From Corythucha ciliata (lineage: Eukaryota > Arthropoda > Insecta > Hemiptera > Tingidae), in assembly GCA_038030265.1 (NCBI GenBank), contig CM075938.1:4937009-5001008 (forward strand): DNA of 64,000 nucleotides. Reading direction: 5' to 3'. The notes beneath the pieces are model-generated. The model saw only the letters and a list, made by a program, of their open reading frames with translations. It was not told the origin of the DNA and ran no database searches. This document shows, piece after piece, positions 31,701 through 41,126 of this stretch. The position numbers and the translations under genes were made by a program. Position 1 is the first letter of the stretch. Every line of letters starts with the position of its first letter.

Positions 31701-33788
31701 ACAGGGGGAAGTGGAGTCGAGGTTAATGGGAGCACTCTTGATGGGTACTAAACGGGCGTACCCATTCGCTAAACTCGACCCCGAGAGTATGTCGAAGCAC
31801 GTTGACACACTGTATAAACTGGTTCATTTGACGTCGTTCAACGTTGCTCTTCATGCTCTGTGCCTACTTCAAGAAGTTTCTTCATCTTCGGACGACAGGT
31901 AAACTTCTTAATCTCGTCACGAAAGGGTTTAATTCGACTGTGGTGGGTTTTTACAGATTCTACTCGGCGCTTTATCGAAAGTTATTGGATCCAAATCTGT
32001 CTAAATCCTGTCACCATGCTATGTTCATCAATCTTCTTTATAAAGCCATTTCTAAAGACGATAATATAGATAGAGTGAAAGCTATGATTAAGAGGCTTCT
32101 TCAGGTAGACGCTCCTTCGTCAGCTTTTTTCCTGTTGATTTTTAAACCACAATTTACTGTTTTCAGCTCTGCCTTAATTTCCCCGTACCACTGGCGTGCG
32201 CTCTTCTCTATCTCATTTCTCAACTAATTTCGAAAAGAAGAAAACTATTATTCGCCGACACTCTCTCGGCTGAAAATTCTTTCGACCCGGAAAATCCTGA
32301 AGCTACAAAGTTTGACGACGACGATGATGATGACGGGGATGAACACTACGTTGACGCTGACAAAATAGAAGAAAATGCGACCAAAAAAGAGGGTCCCGAT
32401 GAGGATGAAGAGGAGAAGAAACCGTTGAGAAGTTGGGTGTACGTTGATTTCAACAGGACGCAAGTGCGTCGTCCGTCCGGTTACAACCCGCTCGTCAGGA
32501 ATCCAGCCTTTGCAAACGCGGACAAAACAGCCTATTTAGAATTGGCTGCCCTAGCGGAACATTTTCATCCAACGGTTGCCTTGTTCGCAAGGAAAATCCT
32601 CAACCGTAAGTGCCCCCCCCCCTTCATTTCGGTTAATTTTCTAGTCATCGTTAGCCCGCAACAATTTCTTGTTTTCTATCAGGGGAAATCATCGTTTACA
32701 GTGGTGATCCATTAGTTGATTTCACTCTAGTGCGGTTCTTGGAAAGATTTGTTTTTAAAAATCCTAAAAACTTGTCCAAGAAAAATGAAGAAGACGACGA
32801 TGAGGACAAGGGACCAGATCCTTTGTTGGGATCAAGAAAGTACTACGTCCCTTCCGGTCTTAAATCCATCAATGTTAACAGTTCCATGTACCTGAATCGA
32901 AACGAGCAGGACATTCCCGTGGACGAGCTATTTTTGTACCGGTATGCGTTAAAAAAGAAAGTTGGCGCTTGCGTATTATTGTTTTTTTTAAAAATTATTT
33001 TATTGTCAAACAGATATTTGAAAGCAAAGAAAACGGTTCGTCAGAGTGAAAAAGGCGAGGATGAGGAAGATGATGATGATGACGATGACACATCCAGCGT
33101 TAACAGCGAGGAGTTCGAAACAGTCTTGAACAGAATGATAGGAGGCAGGAGAGACGAAGATCTGGATTTCATGGACGCTGTTGGCGACAACCTGAAAAGG
33201 AAAGCGAAAAAAATGACTCCCGTTGAAGACGACAATGATGATGATGATGATGACGAGGACGACGAAGCCGACGAGGATGATGATGACGACGACGACGAGC
33301 TCGACGTTGATCCCGACGCCGATGAAGACGAGACCGACATAGAGTTTGACAGTGATGAAGGAGACTACGACGGAGCGGACCTTGACGTTGATAAAATAAT
33401 GAGCGGAGATCCGTCGCCGGCGCACGCCTCGAAGAAAAAAGAAAAGCTCCTTAAAAAGTATCGAGTGGGTGAGCGTGTCCCCAAACGGGGCGGTATCAAT
33501 GATTTATTCGCACCGGCTGAAGAGTTTGCGGAAATTTTGGAAGAGGCTGGCTCGGCGAGCGGAGGCAAACCGGGCATGCACACCTCTTGGTCGAATAAAG
33601 ATAATTCAGGTAAGGCTCTAACGTTAAGATTCCGTGATTATTACTCACTAGTGTGTTTAACCTTGTGAACAGCCCATAAGCAACTTGACTGGGAGAAGAA
33701 ACGAGACAGATGGGTACGTGAAGGAGGTCAAGACAAAAGAAAATGGAAAAATAACAAATTCACGAGTAAGAAGAAGTTTAAGAAGTAA
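19767..33788 (+). CDS. CEBPZ: CEBPZ / Noc1 (Mak21) ribosome-biogenesis factor (complete, 11 exons)
   Basis: Exons: 19767-19886, 30422-30530, 30728-31203, 31297-31442, 31510-31645, 31705-31898, 31957-32104, 32167-32605, 32683-32941, 33014-33609, 33673-33788. Phases agree throughout; 2,739 nt encode 912 residues. CEBPZ/Noc1 acts with Noc2 in the nucleolus on early 60S precursors. Matches to the family include KWFDQ at the exon 1 end, an INKLGDP repeat-helix segment, RAYPFAK, LYRKLLDP, the CBF/Mak21 domain (about residues 330-590, ending ALFARKIL), YSGDPLVDFTLVRFLERF and a lysine-rich tail. Residues about 680-830 hold long Asp/Glu runs typical of nucleolar proteins. It is shorter than human CEBPZ (1,054), mostly because the long acidic N-terminus is missing. 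Intron 1 is 10,535 bp; the others are 58-197 bp. Confidence 0.96.
20037..20174 (-). repeat. gypsy LTR (3' LTR in element sense)
   Basis: 138 bp, TG...CA, identical as far as I can read to 23343-23480. It contains AATAAA in element sense. Confidence 0.93.
20191..23325 (-). CDS. gypsy gag-pol polyprotein, intact frame, no protease
   Basis: The ATG at 23325 gives 1,044 residues without interruption. In order: gag (about 1-250), two zinc knuckles (CFYCGKKKHSRTNC and CTKCFKKGHFASVC), reverse transcriptase with YLDD, RNase H (ETDAS), then integrase with an H...CKHC zinc region and DDE residues in NVDFKGP, HTDRGSSF and GQVERYNG. Only about 35 residues lie between the second knuckle and the start of RT, and no D-S/T-G motif is present, so the aspartic protease is absent by an in-frame loss. 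A protease would be needed in trans if the protein is processed normally. Confidence 0.92.
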   Translation of the reverse strand: MQSSLKPERFEADPNSSTAASEWSHWYRTFDNFIACAEPPPSDATKLKLLVNFVSHHVDNFISNCSTFEEAVEVLKRIYDKPVNEIYARYKLATRRQNSDESIDQYLRALTVLGKDCQFKAVTADQNRDDFIRDAFINGLYSPEIRQRLLEKSSLTLDEASKDARSLELARLQSLSFPSTSTVNAVRSDLPSPSKSKSSRRESSVSSSSSQETVAATHQKCFYCGKKKHSRTNCPAKNAQCTKCFKKGHFASVCRSSYQASKQNLKSNSRHSTAVLSSIAGSLTKSAEIKRLLSEGIVEPSFSPWRAQALVVSNENHKKRMVIDYSRTINRFTLLDAYPLPRIEEIVNKVACNEIFSTIDLKSAYHQIPIKEEDKAYTAFEACGQLYHFNRIPFGVTNGVAAFQRAIDGIIRKENLQGTYAYLDDVTVCGKTKEEHDRNLKNFMNAARKYRLTLNEEMSWFSLRSINLLGYQISNKAIKPDPDRLNPLRKLSPPHDTASMRRTVGMFSHYSAHIPKFSAKILPLVRSSFPLSPEGLRAFENLKSDIENSVVTCIDPDLPFVVETDASENALAATLSQADRPVAFFSRILSGSELKHSSVEKEAQAIVEAVRKWRHYLIGRHFKLITDQRSVSFMFNVSHSGKVKNEKILRWRLELSCFQYDIIYRPGSQNTAADAFSRICSTIQTSLEKLEKIHDELCHPGVTRLYHWVRSKNLPYSLDEIRRISAACKHCAAIKPRFHRNQGTLIKATAPFERLNVDFKGPLPSSTQNRYLLVVIDEFSRFPFAFPCRDTSTSTVITHLRSLISIFGAPSYIHTDRGSSFMSAEMKEYLTSQGIASSRTTPYNPAGNGQVERYNGVLWRTIELALRSRNIDIRHWESVLCEALHSIRSLLCTSNNATPHELLFKHPRRTGKGISTPTWLLKPGPAYLKKYNRTSKFDPLVEEVTLLDGNADYSHVRLADGRETTVSSRHLAPFGHPLEEAEEPSMLQPSSCEDRDPEQDERQTLDHAPSQSPLNVDRNQVIVVPRRSSRERRPPPYLLDYILD
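23343..23480 (-). repeat. gypsy LTR (5' LTR in element sense)
   Basis: 138 bp. In element sense it holds TCGTCAAATAAA (complement of 23383-23394), which includes an AATAAA signal and is complementary to the 12 bases one base beyond the LTR. Confidence 0.93.
23481..24290. other. intron 1 of CEBPZ, no feature recognised
   Basis: Unique-looking intronic sequence. The only visible structure is a 10 bp stem hairpin, CTAGCAAGGG/CCCTTGCTAG, at 23512-23540. Confidence 0.5.
24290..24740 (+). repeat. ~30 bp repeat array, plus orientation
   Basis: Degenerate TTTTAGCCACGAATTCGCG-type units. 24760-25110 then holds a second periodic family (CTTTCAAAACCAAATTT... about every 40 bp) also seen at 37660-38720 and 63570-64000. 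Confidence 0.55.
25330..26120 (-). repeat. ~30 bp repeat array, minus orientation
   Basis: GCGGCTAAAATTGAGAAAA / GCTAATTC units, decayed. The inversion relative to 24290-24740 lies across the 25110-25230 segment shared with 12540-12640. Confidence 0.6.
26175..27007. mobile_element. foldback element with complex internal inverted repeats
   Basis: The left end GAACATAGTCACGAAATGAG ... TCCGGGAGTCTGCCATG is mirrored at the right end by CATGGCAGACTCCCGGA ... TCATGACTATGTTC. Inside, a ~130 bp unit with TCTTCCGGTTAATGAAA, TTTGACGAGCCAC and GATCATATTCGTAAT occurs in both orientations at least three times. No coding frame was seen. Confidence 0.65.
27010..27425 (-). repeat. ~30 bp repeat array, minus orientation
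   Basis: Units of GCGGCTAAAATTGAGTAAAC type. The following 27426-27728 is G/C-run-rich sequence without a gene. Confidence 0.6.
27729..29860 (+). repeat. 17 bp minisatellite in CEBPZ intron 1
   Basis: Head-to-tail copies of GGACCTTTGCTGTGGTT and variants (GGACTTTTGCAGTGATT, GGACCTTTTATGTGGTT, GGACCTTCGCTGTGGTT), on the order of 100 units outside the inserted MITE. Variants recur in blocks, suggesting higher-order duplication. Because 17 is not a multiple of three, all plus frames cycle through the same 17-residue peptide repeat (WTFAVVGPLLWLDLCCG). The resulting open frames are artefacts, not genes. Decayed units continue to about 30060. Confidence 0.95.
27814..28160. mobile_element. MITE inserted in the 17 bp minisatellite
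   Basis: Ends CCAAAGTCATATGGAAAACC and GGTTTTCCATATGACTTTGG are perfect inverses, and further inner stems match (TGGGTTGGGATTTTTG / CAAAAATCCCAACCCA). GTTGGA flanks both sides but is also part of the minisatellite unit, so target duplication cannot be separated from it. Confidence 0.8.
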
Positions 33789-33833
33789 GTCGTTGCTTTT
33801 CTTTTTAATAGGGAGGGGGTGTACATTCTCTCT

Positions 33834-33839
33834 AATAAA
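33834..33839 (+). terminator. AATAAA poly(A) signal of CEBPZ
   Basis: Canonical hexamer 46 bases after the CEBPZ stop, in a T-rich context. Confidence 0.6.
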
Positions 33840-34472
33840 TTAATTTTAAATGACTCAATAAGGAAAAAGCTAGTTTTTATCTCTCGCCAAACGGGTTTTT
33901 TTTTTATTACTTTTAGCTTCCTGAAGCTCCTTTCCGCTAATCTCGCATAGGAATGTTTAGCTCTGATTTTAATTTCGGACCCACTGAGGTTCTGTAGACA
34001 AAATGTCTAGTTTCAGGGCCTGGGGGTATTTTTAGTGTATTATTGTTGTTAATGGAGCGGAATATTCTGTTTTTGAGTATAAAATGCACTTATTTTTCTT
34101 TTTTTTTCATAGGAAACATAATATTCCGCAAAACATTGTCACACAAACAATTAAGTTCTAGTGTTTCCAATAGGATTTACCGTACCATCCGTTGCATATT
34201 ATTATTTACTTGTCCAAAAAGTCATTATAGAGGGCATATAATTGACGAGTACAATCCGATTATTCAGGTCGAAGGAGAAGCCACCAACATTTTGGCGGCA
34301 CACAAGGGCCCGCAAACTCTAAAATTCACGGCTTTGTGACAGAATTTTGGTTTGCACAGGGTGGGCGGGGGGGGGGCTTGAGCATACGAAATATTTTACG
34401 CTTTATTCCGACAATTCACGCTGTCTGGTAGGTGAGTGGGGTGGTTGAGATGGATGAGGGCTCAAAGCTATA

Positions 34473-34643
34473 GGCAATGACCCGCAACGTGTAGTGTGTT
34501 GTGCGGGAAAATTGGACCCAAAAAAAAAAAAAAGTTTCCCACTAAAATCAGTTCGGCAATAACCCGCACAACACGCTATACGTTGCAGGTCATTGCCGAA
34601 TGCCGAACTGATTTTAGTGGGAAAAGTTTTTTTTTTTCCAATC
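34473..34643. repeat. interleaved inverted repeats (A-B-A'-B')
   Basis: Arm A (34473-34507) pairs with A' (34563-34597), 35 bases with three differences. Arm B (34538-34557, extending back to about 34511) pairs with B' (34602-34621, extending to about 34643), with a perfect 20-base core. The order makes the stems cross rather than nest. The surrounding 33840-35755 has no gene I can support. Confidence 0.7.
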
Positions 34644-35754
34644 CCCCCCCCTTTATTGGCTTGAACTTGTGTGTCATCCCCGGACTATGTCCCCCGCTCC
34701 ACCGCACAACTAATTTTTCAAAGTTGGAAATCTTGAAATCGCAACGAATTTTTGAAACCAGCCGCGTAGATGCCGCCGTTTTTGGTAATAATGAAAAATT
34801 GATTTGTTCCCCTCATGAAATTCAAGAAAATCCGCGGGCTGGAGCATTTTGTGGTTCGAATTCTAAAAGTTGGGCTTATGGGCTGCTCGGGCGAAAGTTT
34901 GAGAAAAACTGCGAGTTTGGCAGAGTGCGGTTGAATTAGAAAACAATAATAATGACCAGTTTGGCTGTTCCGCGCGTTCAATTTGTGACTTCGGCTGTTC
35001 TGCTGTTAATAGAGGGGGGGAGGGGGAGGATAAAACTGAGAAATACAGCGAGTTTCAAAGTTTCACGGCTGAAACTCCTAATAATCTCGAGTTTAGCTGT
35101 TCCATGAGTTTTTCAAATCCGCTATATTTGGACTTCCGAAGGGTCAACATCGCGAAATAGTTTTTTTTTAAAGACCAAACCCGTAAAATTACCTTTTTTT
35201 AATGAGTTGACGCTAGGAAATTGGCTTTTTGAGTGACCCAGACCAGCGATAATTAGATCTGAGGGTGCCAATAACCTAAAAAAATCGCTGCAAATTTTGC
35301 ACATGGTAGCCCAGTCATTTGGTAGTTGGGACAAGAAAAAAGAGCCGGCTCAGTTTTTATTACGGTTTAACATGTTTTTTTGGCGTGCTGAATTCAAAAA
35401 TCTAGTTATCGACTAAATTATGATATGGCTTCTCCATGAAAATCACCAAAAATCGTGAAATTTAGGGAATTGATTTAGCTTTTCGCTTATAAATCCGAAA
35501 GGACGCTTTCTAGAGAAAAAACATACCTTAGAAGAAAAATAATGTTAAAATATCCAAAATTATGAGACTAAAGTCAGCTCTCTAGCTTTCTTGGTCTAGC
35601 CAACACAGCGCGTTAAAGATGGACCATAGTGCTAAACTTGGACAAATTCTACCTCATTGAAGTTAGCCCCTCGCAGGGCACCACTAAATTACAGTGCACC
35701 AACTCTGGAATCCTCGAAACACCTCATTTCTGTCTTTTGGGGGCCCAAAACTTC

Positions 35755-36745
35755 AGTTTTTCTGAATTTTAGCCGTAAATTAGACGATCTTTTTTTTTTT
35801 GTATCCGCGAATTAACGTTTTTCCAGGCTATACTCACGTATTATTGGATTTTTCACAATTTTGGCCGCGAATTAATTACTTAGCGGTTCCGGTTCTTTTC
35901 ATCTTCGTCCGCAAAAGAGGATTGTTCCGAGTTTAGCCGCTTATTAGCGCTTTTTGTCTATTTCATTAGCGAATTAGCTATTTTTCTCAATTTTCCCCTT
36001 GGATTTTTTTTTTTGTTCTCATATCTTTATGTACTGTACAGCAAGCAAGCTTTGGTACACTTATAAAGTTATGAGTAAAGTTTGCCGTGGATTAGCGTTC
36101 GCCCCAATTTTAGCGGCTAATTAGCTGTGAAATAGTGGGTTTTCTATTTTTTTTACCCACGAATGGGCGATTTGTTGCAATTTCAATTATAAATTTGTCA
36201 TTTTTCTCAATTTTGGATCCGCATTAGCGTGTTTTTTTTTCTATTGTACAGCCTTAGTTGGTTTTCTCGCCTTTTTAGCCTTTTAGCACTTGCAGAAAAG
36301 CAAAAACTGAGCCACGTCTCAATTTTAGCAAAGAACAGCAAATTAACGTTTTTTCTTCATTTTAGCCATAAAGTGGCATCTACACCGCGAATCACAGACT
36401 TTTTTCTCAATTTCGGTCTGGATGTTTCATCGAGATACCACGAGAGTATTAGCTCTATAATTTTAGCGGCTAAAATGAGGAAAAACGCTAATGTGTGGTT
36501 AAAATCAAGATAAATGGTTGATTGGGGTTTAATTTGAGACAATTTGCTAATCCACATAAAATTGAGTAAATGGCAAGCAAATCCGTGGGCAATGAGCAAA
36601 AAGCGCTAATTTACGGCAAAAATGGAGAAAAATCACAAATTCGCGGCTTATTCACGGCTAAAATGAGGGAAAATATCTGATTCACCGATGAAATTGAGAA
36701 GAAGCGCTGAAGTGTTGAGAAAACACTTATTCGCGGTTAATTTCA
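35755..36745. repeat. ~30 bp repeat array with inversion near 36470
   Basis: Plus sense (TTTTAGCCGCGAATTAACG) up to about 36470, then minus sense (GCGGCTAAAATGAGGAAAAA). No genes. Confidence 0.65.
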
Positions 36746-39290
36746 TCCTCTCAAGCTGACCACCTTGTCTGAGAAAGGCTTTTTACAACAGTTGTGTTTG
36801 GCAGTTGGTTGGTTGGTGATAGTCACGCGTATTATTAGGCAAGTGCATGGACGTTTTGTTTGGATATTTCATCAACAGTGCGTCCTTTCGGAGTTATGAG
36901 TGAAAAATTTGAACAACTCCCCAAATTTCATGGTTTTCTTGCCATTTGCATGGTGAACCCATATCCGAATTTAATCGATAACTGGATTTTCGAATTCAGC
37001 GACCTAAAAACCCTAAGGAACCGTCATAAAAACTAAGCCGGCCCTTTTTGAAAATGAATGAATGGACTATAGGTTTATTATTCATTAATGTAGCCAAATC
37101 CGGCTTGAAATTACATGAAAATCGACACCCCACACCCCTATGATCTTAAAACCTTTGAAAATTCCACTTTGGACCCACTTTCGGCCCGTAAAAACCCAGG
37201 GAGTTAGTTGATCAAACTGATCAGATATTTGGGCCAACTAGATCTCTAATGGAATCATTAGCGCTTTTTTTTTATGTCCGCGCATTCTACATAATTTGAC
37301 CCGAAAATCAGCACTTTTTCTTAATTTTAGCCGCGACTTAGCGTTTTTCTTCACTTTAGCCGTGAATTAGCGTTTTTTTTTCATATATTAGTCATAAACT
37401 ATCGTTTGTACCAGGCGAATCAGCAATTTTTCTCAATCTTAGTCTCGATTTAGCGCTTTTTCACAATTTTAACTGTGAATCAGTTGTAGATCCAAAGGGG
37501 GGCCACTGGGGCCATGGCCCCTCCCTTCGGAGCGCCATCGAGTCAAATTTTAGGGTAATTTTCTCAAAAGTACTGGTGCCCCCACCCCACCCGTGAAAAT
37601 GCCGCACCCCGCCATCCCGTGTGAAAATGCCGCAAGATGCTGTTGCTATGGCGGGATAATGTTATTTCTTAGGGGTTTGACCAACAAAAAACCAATTTCT
37701 TGAATTTCGATCTCTAAAATGCCAATTTTCGTGGATTTATCGCGAAAAATGAAAACATTTCCCCGAATCCGGCTCACTGTACAATAAATTTTTCGTGTTT
37801 TGCTCACTGAACAGCCAATTTCCGGGATATTGTTGCGCCAGTAAGCCAATGTCACTTGGGTGCCCCAAATCAGATTGGTCTCTAAATTGGGCCACCCAGC
37901 GAATTTATATTGGTTTGCCGGCAATGAAAATCCCTCAAAATTGTTTTTTTTTTCAGTGATCAAAATCCGAGAAATTTATGCTCGAATTGCCACGCTAAGG
38001 TCGTCAGAATTGGGTGAGAGAAAAACTGTTAACGAAACGGCCGTGGCACACCAAGGGAAAAATTTACGCTAAATGCCCCCATTTTGTGTGGAAAACACTC
38101 ACGTTTAACCCGCAATTTGTATGAGGAAATATCTATTTTATAAAAATTTTCATAGAAAATTGTGCTGTTCTTGTGAAGGAAATTGTCCGTTTGAAGCCGA
38201 AAATGCACATGAAACCCGACAATGGAGGCGAAATTTATCAAAAATTCCCCATTTTAGAGCGTTAAATGTCACATCCAGGCCAACCATTAAGCGTAAGGCC
38301 TCATTCAGGATGAAAATCCGTGCAAAACTTCACATGCTAGGCAGTATTCACGCGAATTGTTGCATTCAAAGCGGAATTTTCACACAATGCCCCACGGAGG
38401 GGCAAAACAAAACATTCGGGGAATCACTCAAGCGAATCGACAATTTCGAGACGAAATTCACGCGAAACGCCTCACCAAGGGAAATTTAATTGTGAAAGTG
38501 TCCGTTTCATGATAAAACTTGTCAGTTTCACGAAAAAATTGTCGATTTCATAAGGAAATTGTTTGTTTTATTTCATGAAATTTTACGGGAATTCATAAGC
38601 TGACGAGTTGATTTTATTATTAAATTTTCAGTTCAAAACGTGGCAATTTAATGAGCAAACCGTCAGATTAAAGAGGAATTTGAGTCATTTTTATTAGCGA
38701 ATTGTCAAATTCACGAATAAATTATCAATTTGACGTAGAAACAGTCAATTTGTTTTGTGGTTGGGCCTTTTTTTGTGGTTGAAATTTTTGTGGGTTTTGG
38801 AGCTTTGCTGTAATTCAGAAAGCTGTCGATCGTTTGGCCACCGTGTGCGGAAAAATTCTTGCGGCTCTTTTTTATGCAAAATTCAAAGCCCTGTGGCGTC
38901 TCAGTGATCACTTCTTCAAAGGCTCGTATGACTGGAAAGGAAATCCGTCTCGATTATCGGATTTCCTGGGTCGTGAAACCTCTAAAATACGCGGTTTTGT
39001 CAATTTTTAAATTTTCATCATGTTTGCCACAAATTTCCTTGTGGTTAATCAGCCGATTTTTAGGCTGAATGTTTTTCAAGTGTTTCGATTTGAGCCGGAC
39101 GTGGCTCAAATGAGTCCCAATATGGACAATGCTCAATTTTCCCTAGATATTAAGTTTTCGATATTTCAATAATGATCGGAGATTGAGAGCTACTTTGTCA
39201 CTGGAACGACGAGTGGTACGTGACGAGTGGTATTGTTAGGTGCAGCGGGGCCGGATGGCGAGTCATGGTCCCCCTCCTTAAGGCGACTCA
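36746..39290. repeat. dispersed and periodic repeats, no gene
   Basis: 37270-37480 is a short plus-sense ~30 bp array. 37660-38720 carries the second periodic family, AAAACCAATTT / GAAATTCAC units every ~35-45 bp. The rest has no recognisable feature. Confidence 0.45.
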
Positions 39291-39299
39291 GGATCCGCG

Positions 39300-40430
39300 C
39301 CTGCTGTGAATTAGCGTTTTTTCTTCATCTCACCCGCTAATTTGCGACTTTTTCTCAGTTTCAGGCACAAATTAGCGTTTTCTTCAATTTTAGTCGTGAA
39401 TAAGCGACTTATCTCAATTTTACCTTTTTATCCTCGAATCACCGCTATTTCTCAATTTTAGCCACGATTGGGCGTTTTCCTCAATTGAGCGAATTAGCGA
39501 TTTTTTTCACTAGAGCCGCGAAAATGAGCGTTTTCCTCAAAAAACGCGAATATGCTATTTTTATTCGCTAATTAGTGATTTTCCGTAATTTTGGCCACGA
39601 ATTCGCAATTTTCCATTTCTATTTCAGCTGTAAATTTGCCATTTTTCTCAATTCTAGCCCCTAAATAGCGTTTTTCTTGATTTCAACCACGTTTTTTGGC
39701 TCAATGAAAGCCGTGGATTATCATTTTTAGCCATGAATTAGCATTTTGAGTCGTGAATCTGCAATTTTTTTAAGTTTTAGCAGTGAATCAGCACCTTTTC
39801 TCAGTTTTAGCCGCGATTTTGCGTGTTTCTTCATTTTAGCCTCGACTTGGCGTTTTCCTCATTTTTGCGTCGCGAATAAGCGTTTTATCTCGATTTTATC
39901 AGCGACTCAGCGCTATTTCTCAATTTAAGCCGCGGAGTAGCGTCGTGATTGAGCGATTTTTCTCAATTTTAGGCACGAATCGGCGTTTTCCTAATTTTCA
40001 GCAGTGAATTAGTGCCTTTTCCACATCTTATTATTCGCGAATTGGCGTTTGTCCTAGAATTTTAAATTGTTGATTTTTCTCCCCTCTACTTTTGTTTATC
40101 TTCTCATGACTTCCCTTAAATTTATTTAGTTTGTTTTGAACGAATAAACCTTATTCGGCAAAAGGTCTATCTTTTCTACAGCGTTTTTTGTTTCATTTGA
40201 GCCGCGAAAATGGGCGTTTTTTACATCAAAAGACGCGAATCTGCTATTTTTATCTGTGAATTAGCAATTTTCTCAATTGTAGCCGTGAATGAACGATTTT
40301 TCTCAATTTTGGCCACGAATTAGCGATTCTGCTATTCTTATCCGCAAATTTGCCTTTTTTTTTTCATTCATTCATTTTTAGCCCCAAATCAGCATTCAGC
40401 ATTTTTCTCAATTTCAACCGTTTTATTTGT

Positions 40431-40466
<36 letters not shown>

Positions 40467-40553
40467 CAATTATTATTTTTCAATTTTGGTTTAGGGGTTG
40501 GGTCGAGAAACAGCGAATGTGCGCTTTTGTCACAGCTTTAGCCACGAATATTA
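39300..40553 (+). repeat. ~30 bp repeat array, plus orientation
   Basis: Well-kept TTTCTCAATTTTAGCCACGA / ATTAGCG units, with a 34-base T run near 40433-40466. The BEL/Pao element inserted into this array at 40558; the array resumes at 55706. Confidence 0.75.
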
Positions 40554-40558
40554 GAGCT

Positions 40559-40795
40559 TGTTGAAGTTGAATTTGTAACGGTCGTTTAAGAGCGCCCTCT
40601 TGATTTTTACTTTACCCTACTGTCTGTTCAGTACCTTCGTACGTGTACATGCTAGTGTTCAAGCAGGAAGACAAAAGTCCCACCCTGTTTTCACAATAAA
40701 ATAAGTATCTACTCGAGTTGATATTCAGTTTCAGTTATTTTTGAGGAATCATCCTCTGGTCCTCCGGTTAAGCAATTCGTGATTCACACGAAACA
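40559..40795 (+). repeat. BEL/Pao 5' LTR
   Basis: 237 bp, from TGTTGAAG to GAAACA (TGTT...AACA ends). From TGTTCAGTACC (40625) onward it matches the 3' LTR closely, plus one extra ~16 bp stretch. Confidence 0.85.
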
Positions 40796-41126
40796 TTGGT
40801 CCTCCGGGCCGGATAGTAAAATCAGTGTGTGCGGGATTAAATCGAACAATAGTTCTCAAGTGCCACTCCCTAAGTTCAAGGGATTTCAAACTCAAATTTC
40901 CTTCAAATCATCGCCATTCAGTCAGGTCAGATGTATTAATTCGCCTAATTATTAAGAAATGAGCATCCTTTTTCCTTCCATTACGTCGTTTCCATCATCA
41001 ATTTTGTATTTAGCTTAATAATAGCATTTTTCACGTATATTAAAGTTCGAGGTTAGGTTGGACAACATAACTACTTTAATAAAATAGTTTAACATACTCA
41101 TTTTCTAGGAATTACATAAAGGTAAA

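Noticed and set aside
33006..33425. Minus-strand frames rich in serine or valine/isoleucine opposite CEBPZ exon 10.
   Set aside because: They are antisense shadows of the GAT/GAC (Asp) runs in the CEBPZ acidic region.
34043..34339. 98-codon plus-strand frame downstream of CEBPZ.
   Set aside because: No conserved motif, no splice or promoter support, and it sits beyond the likely CEBPZ poly(A) site.
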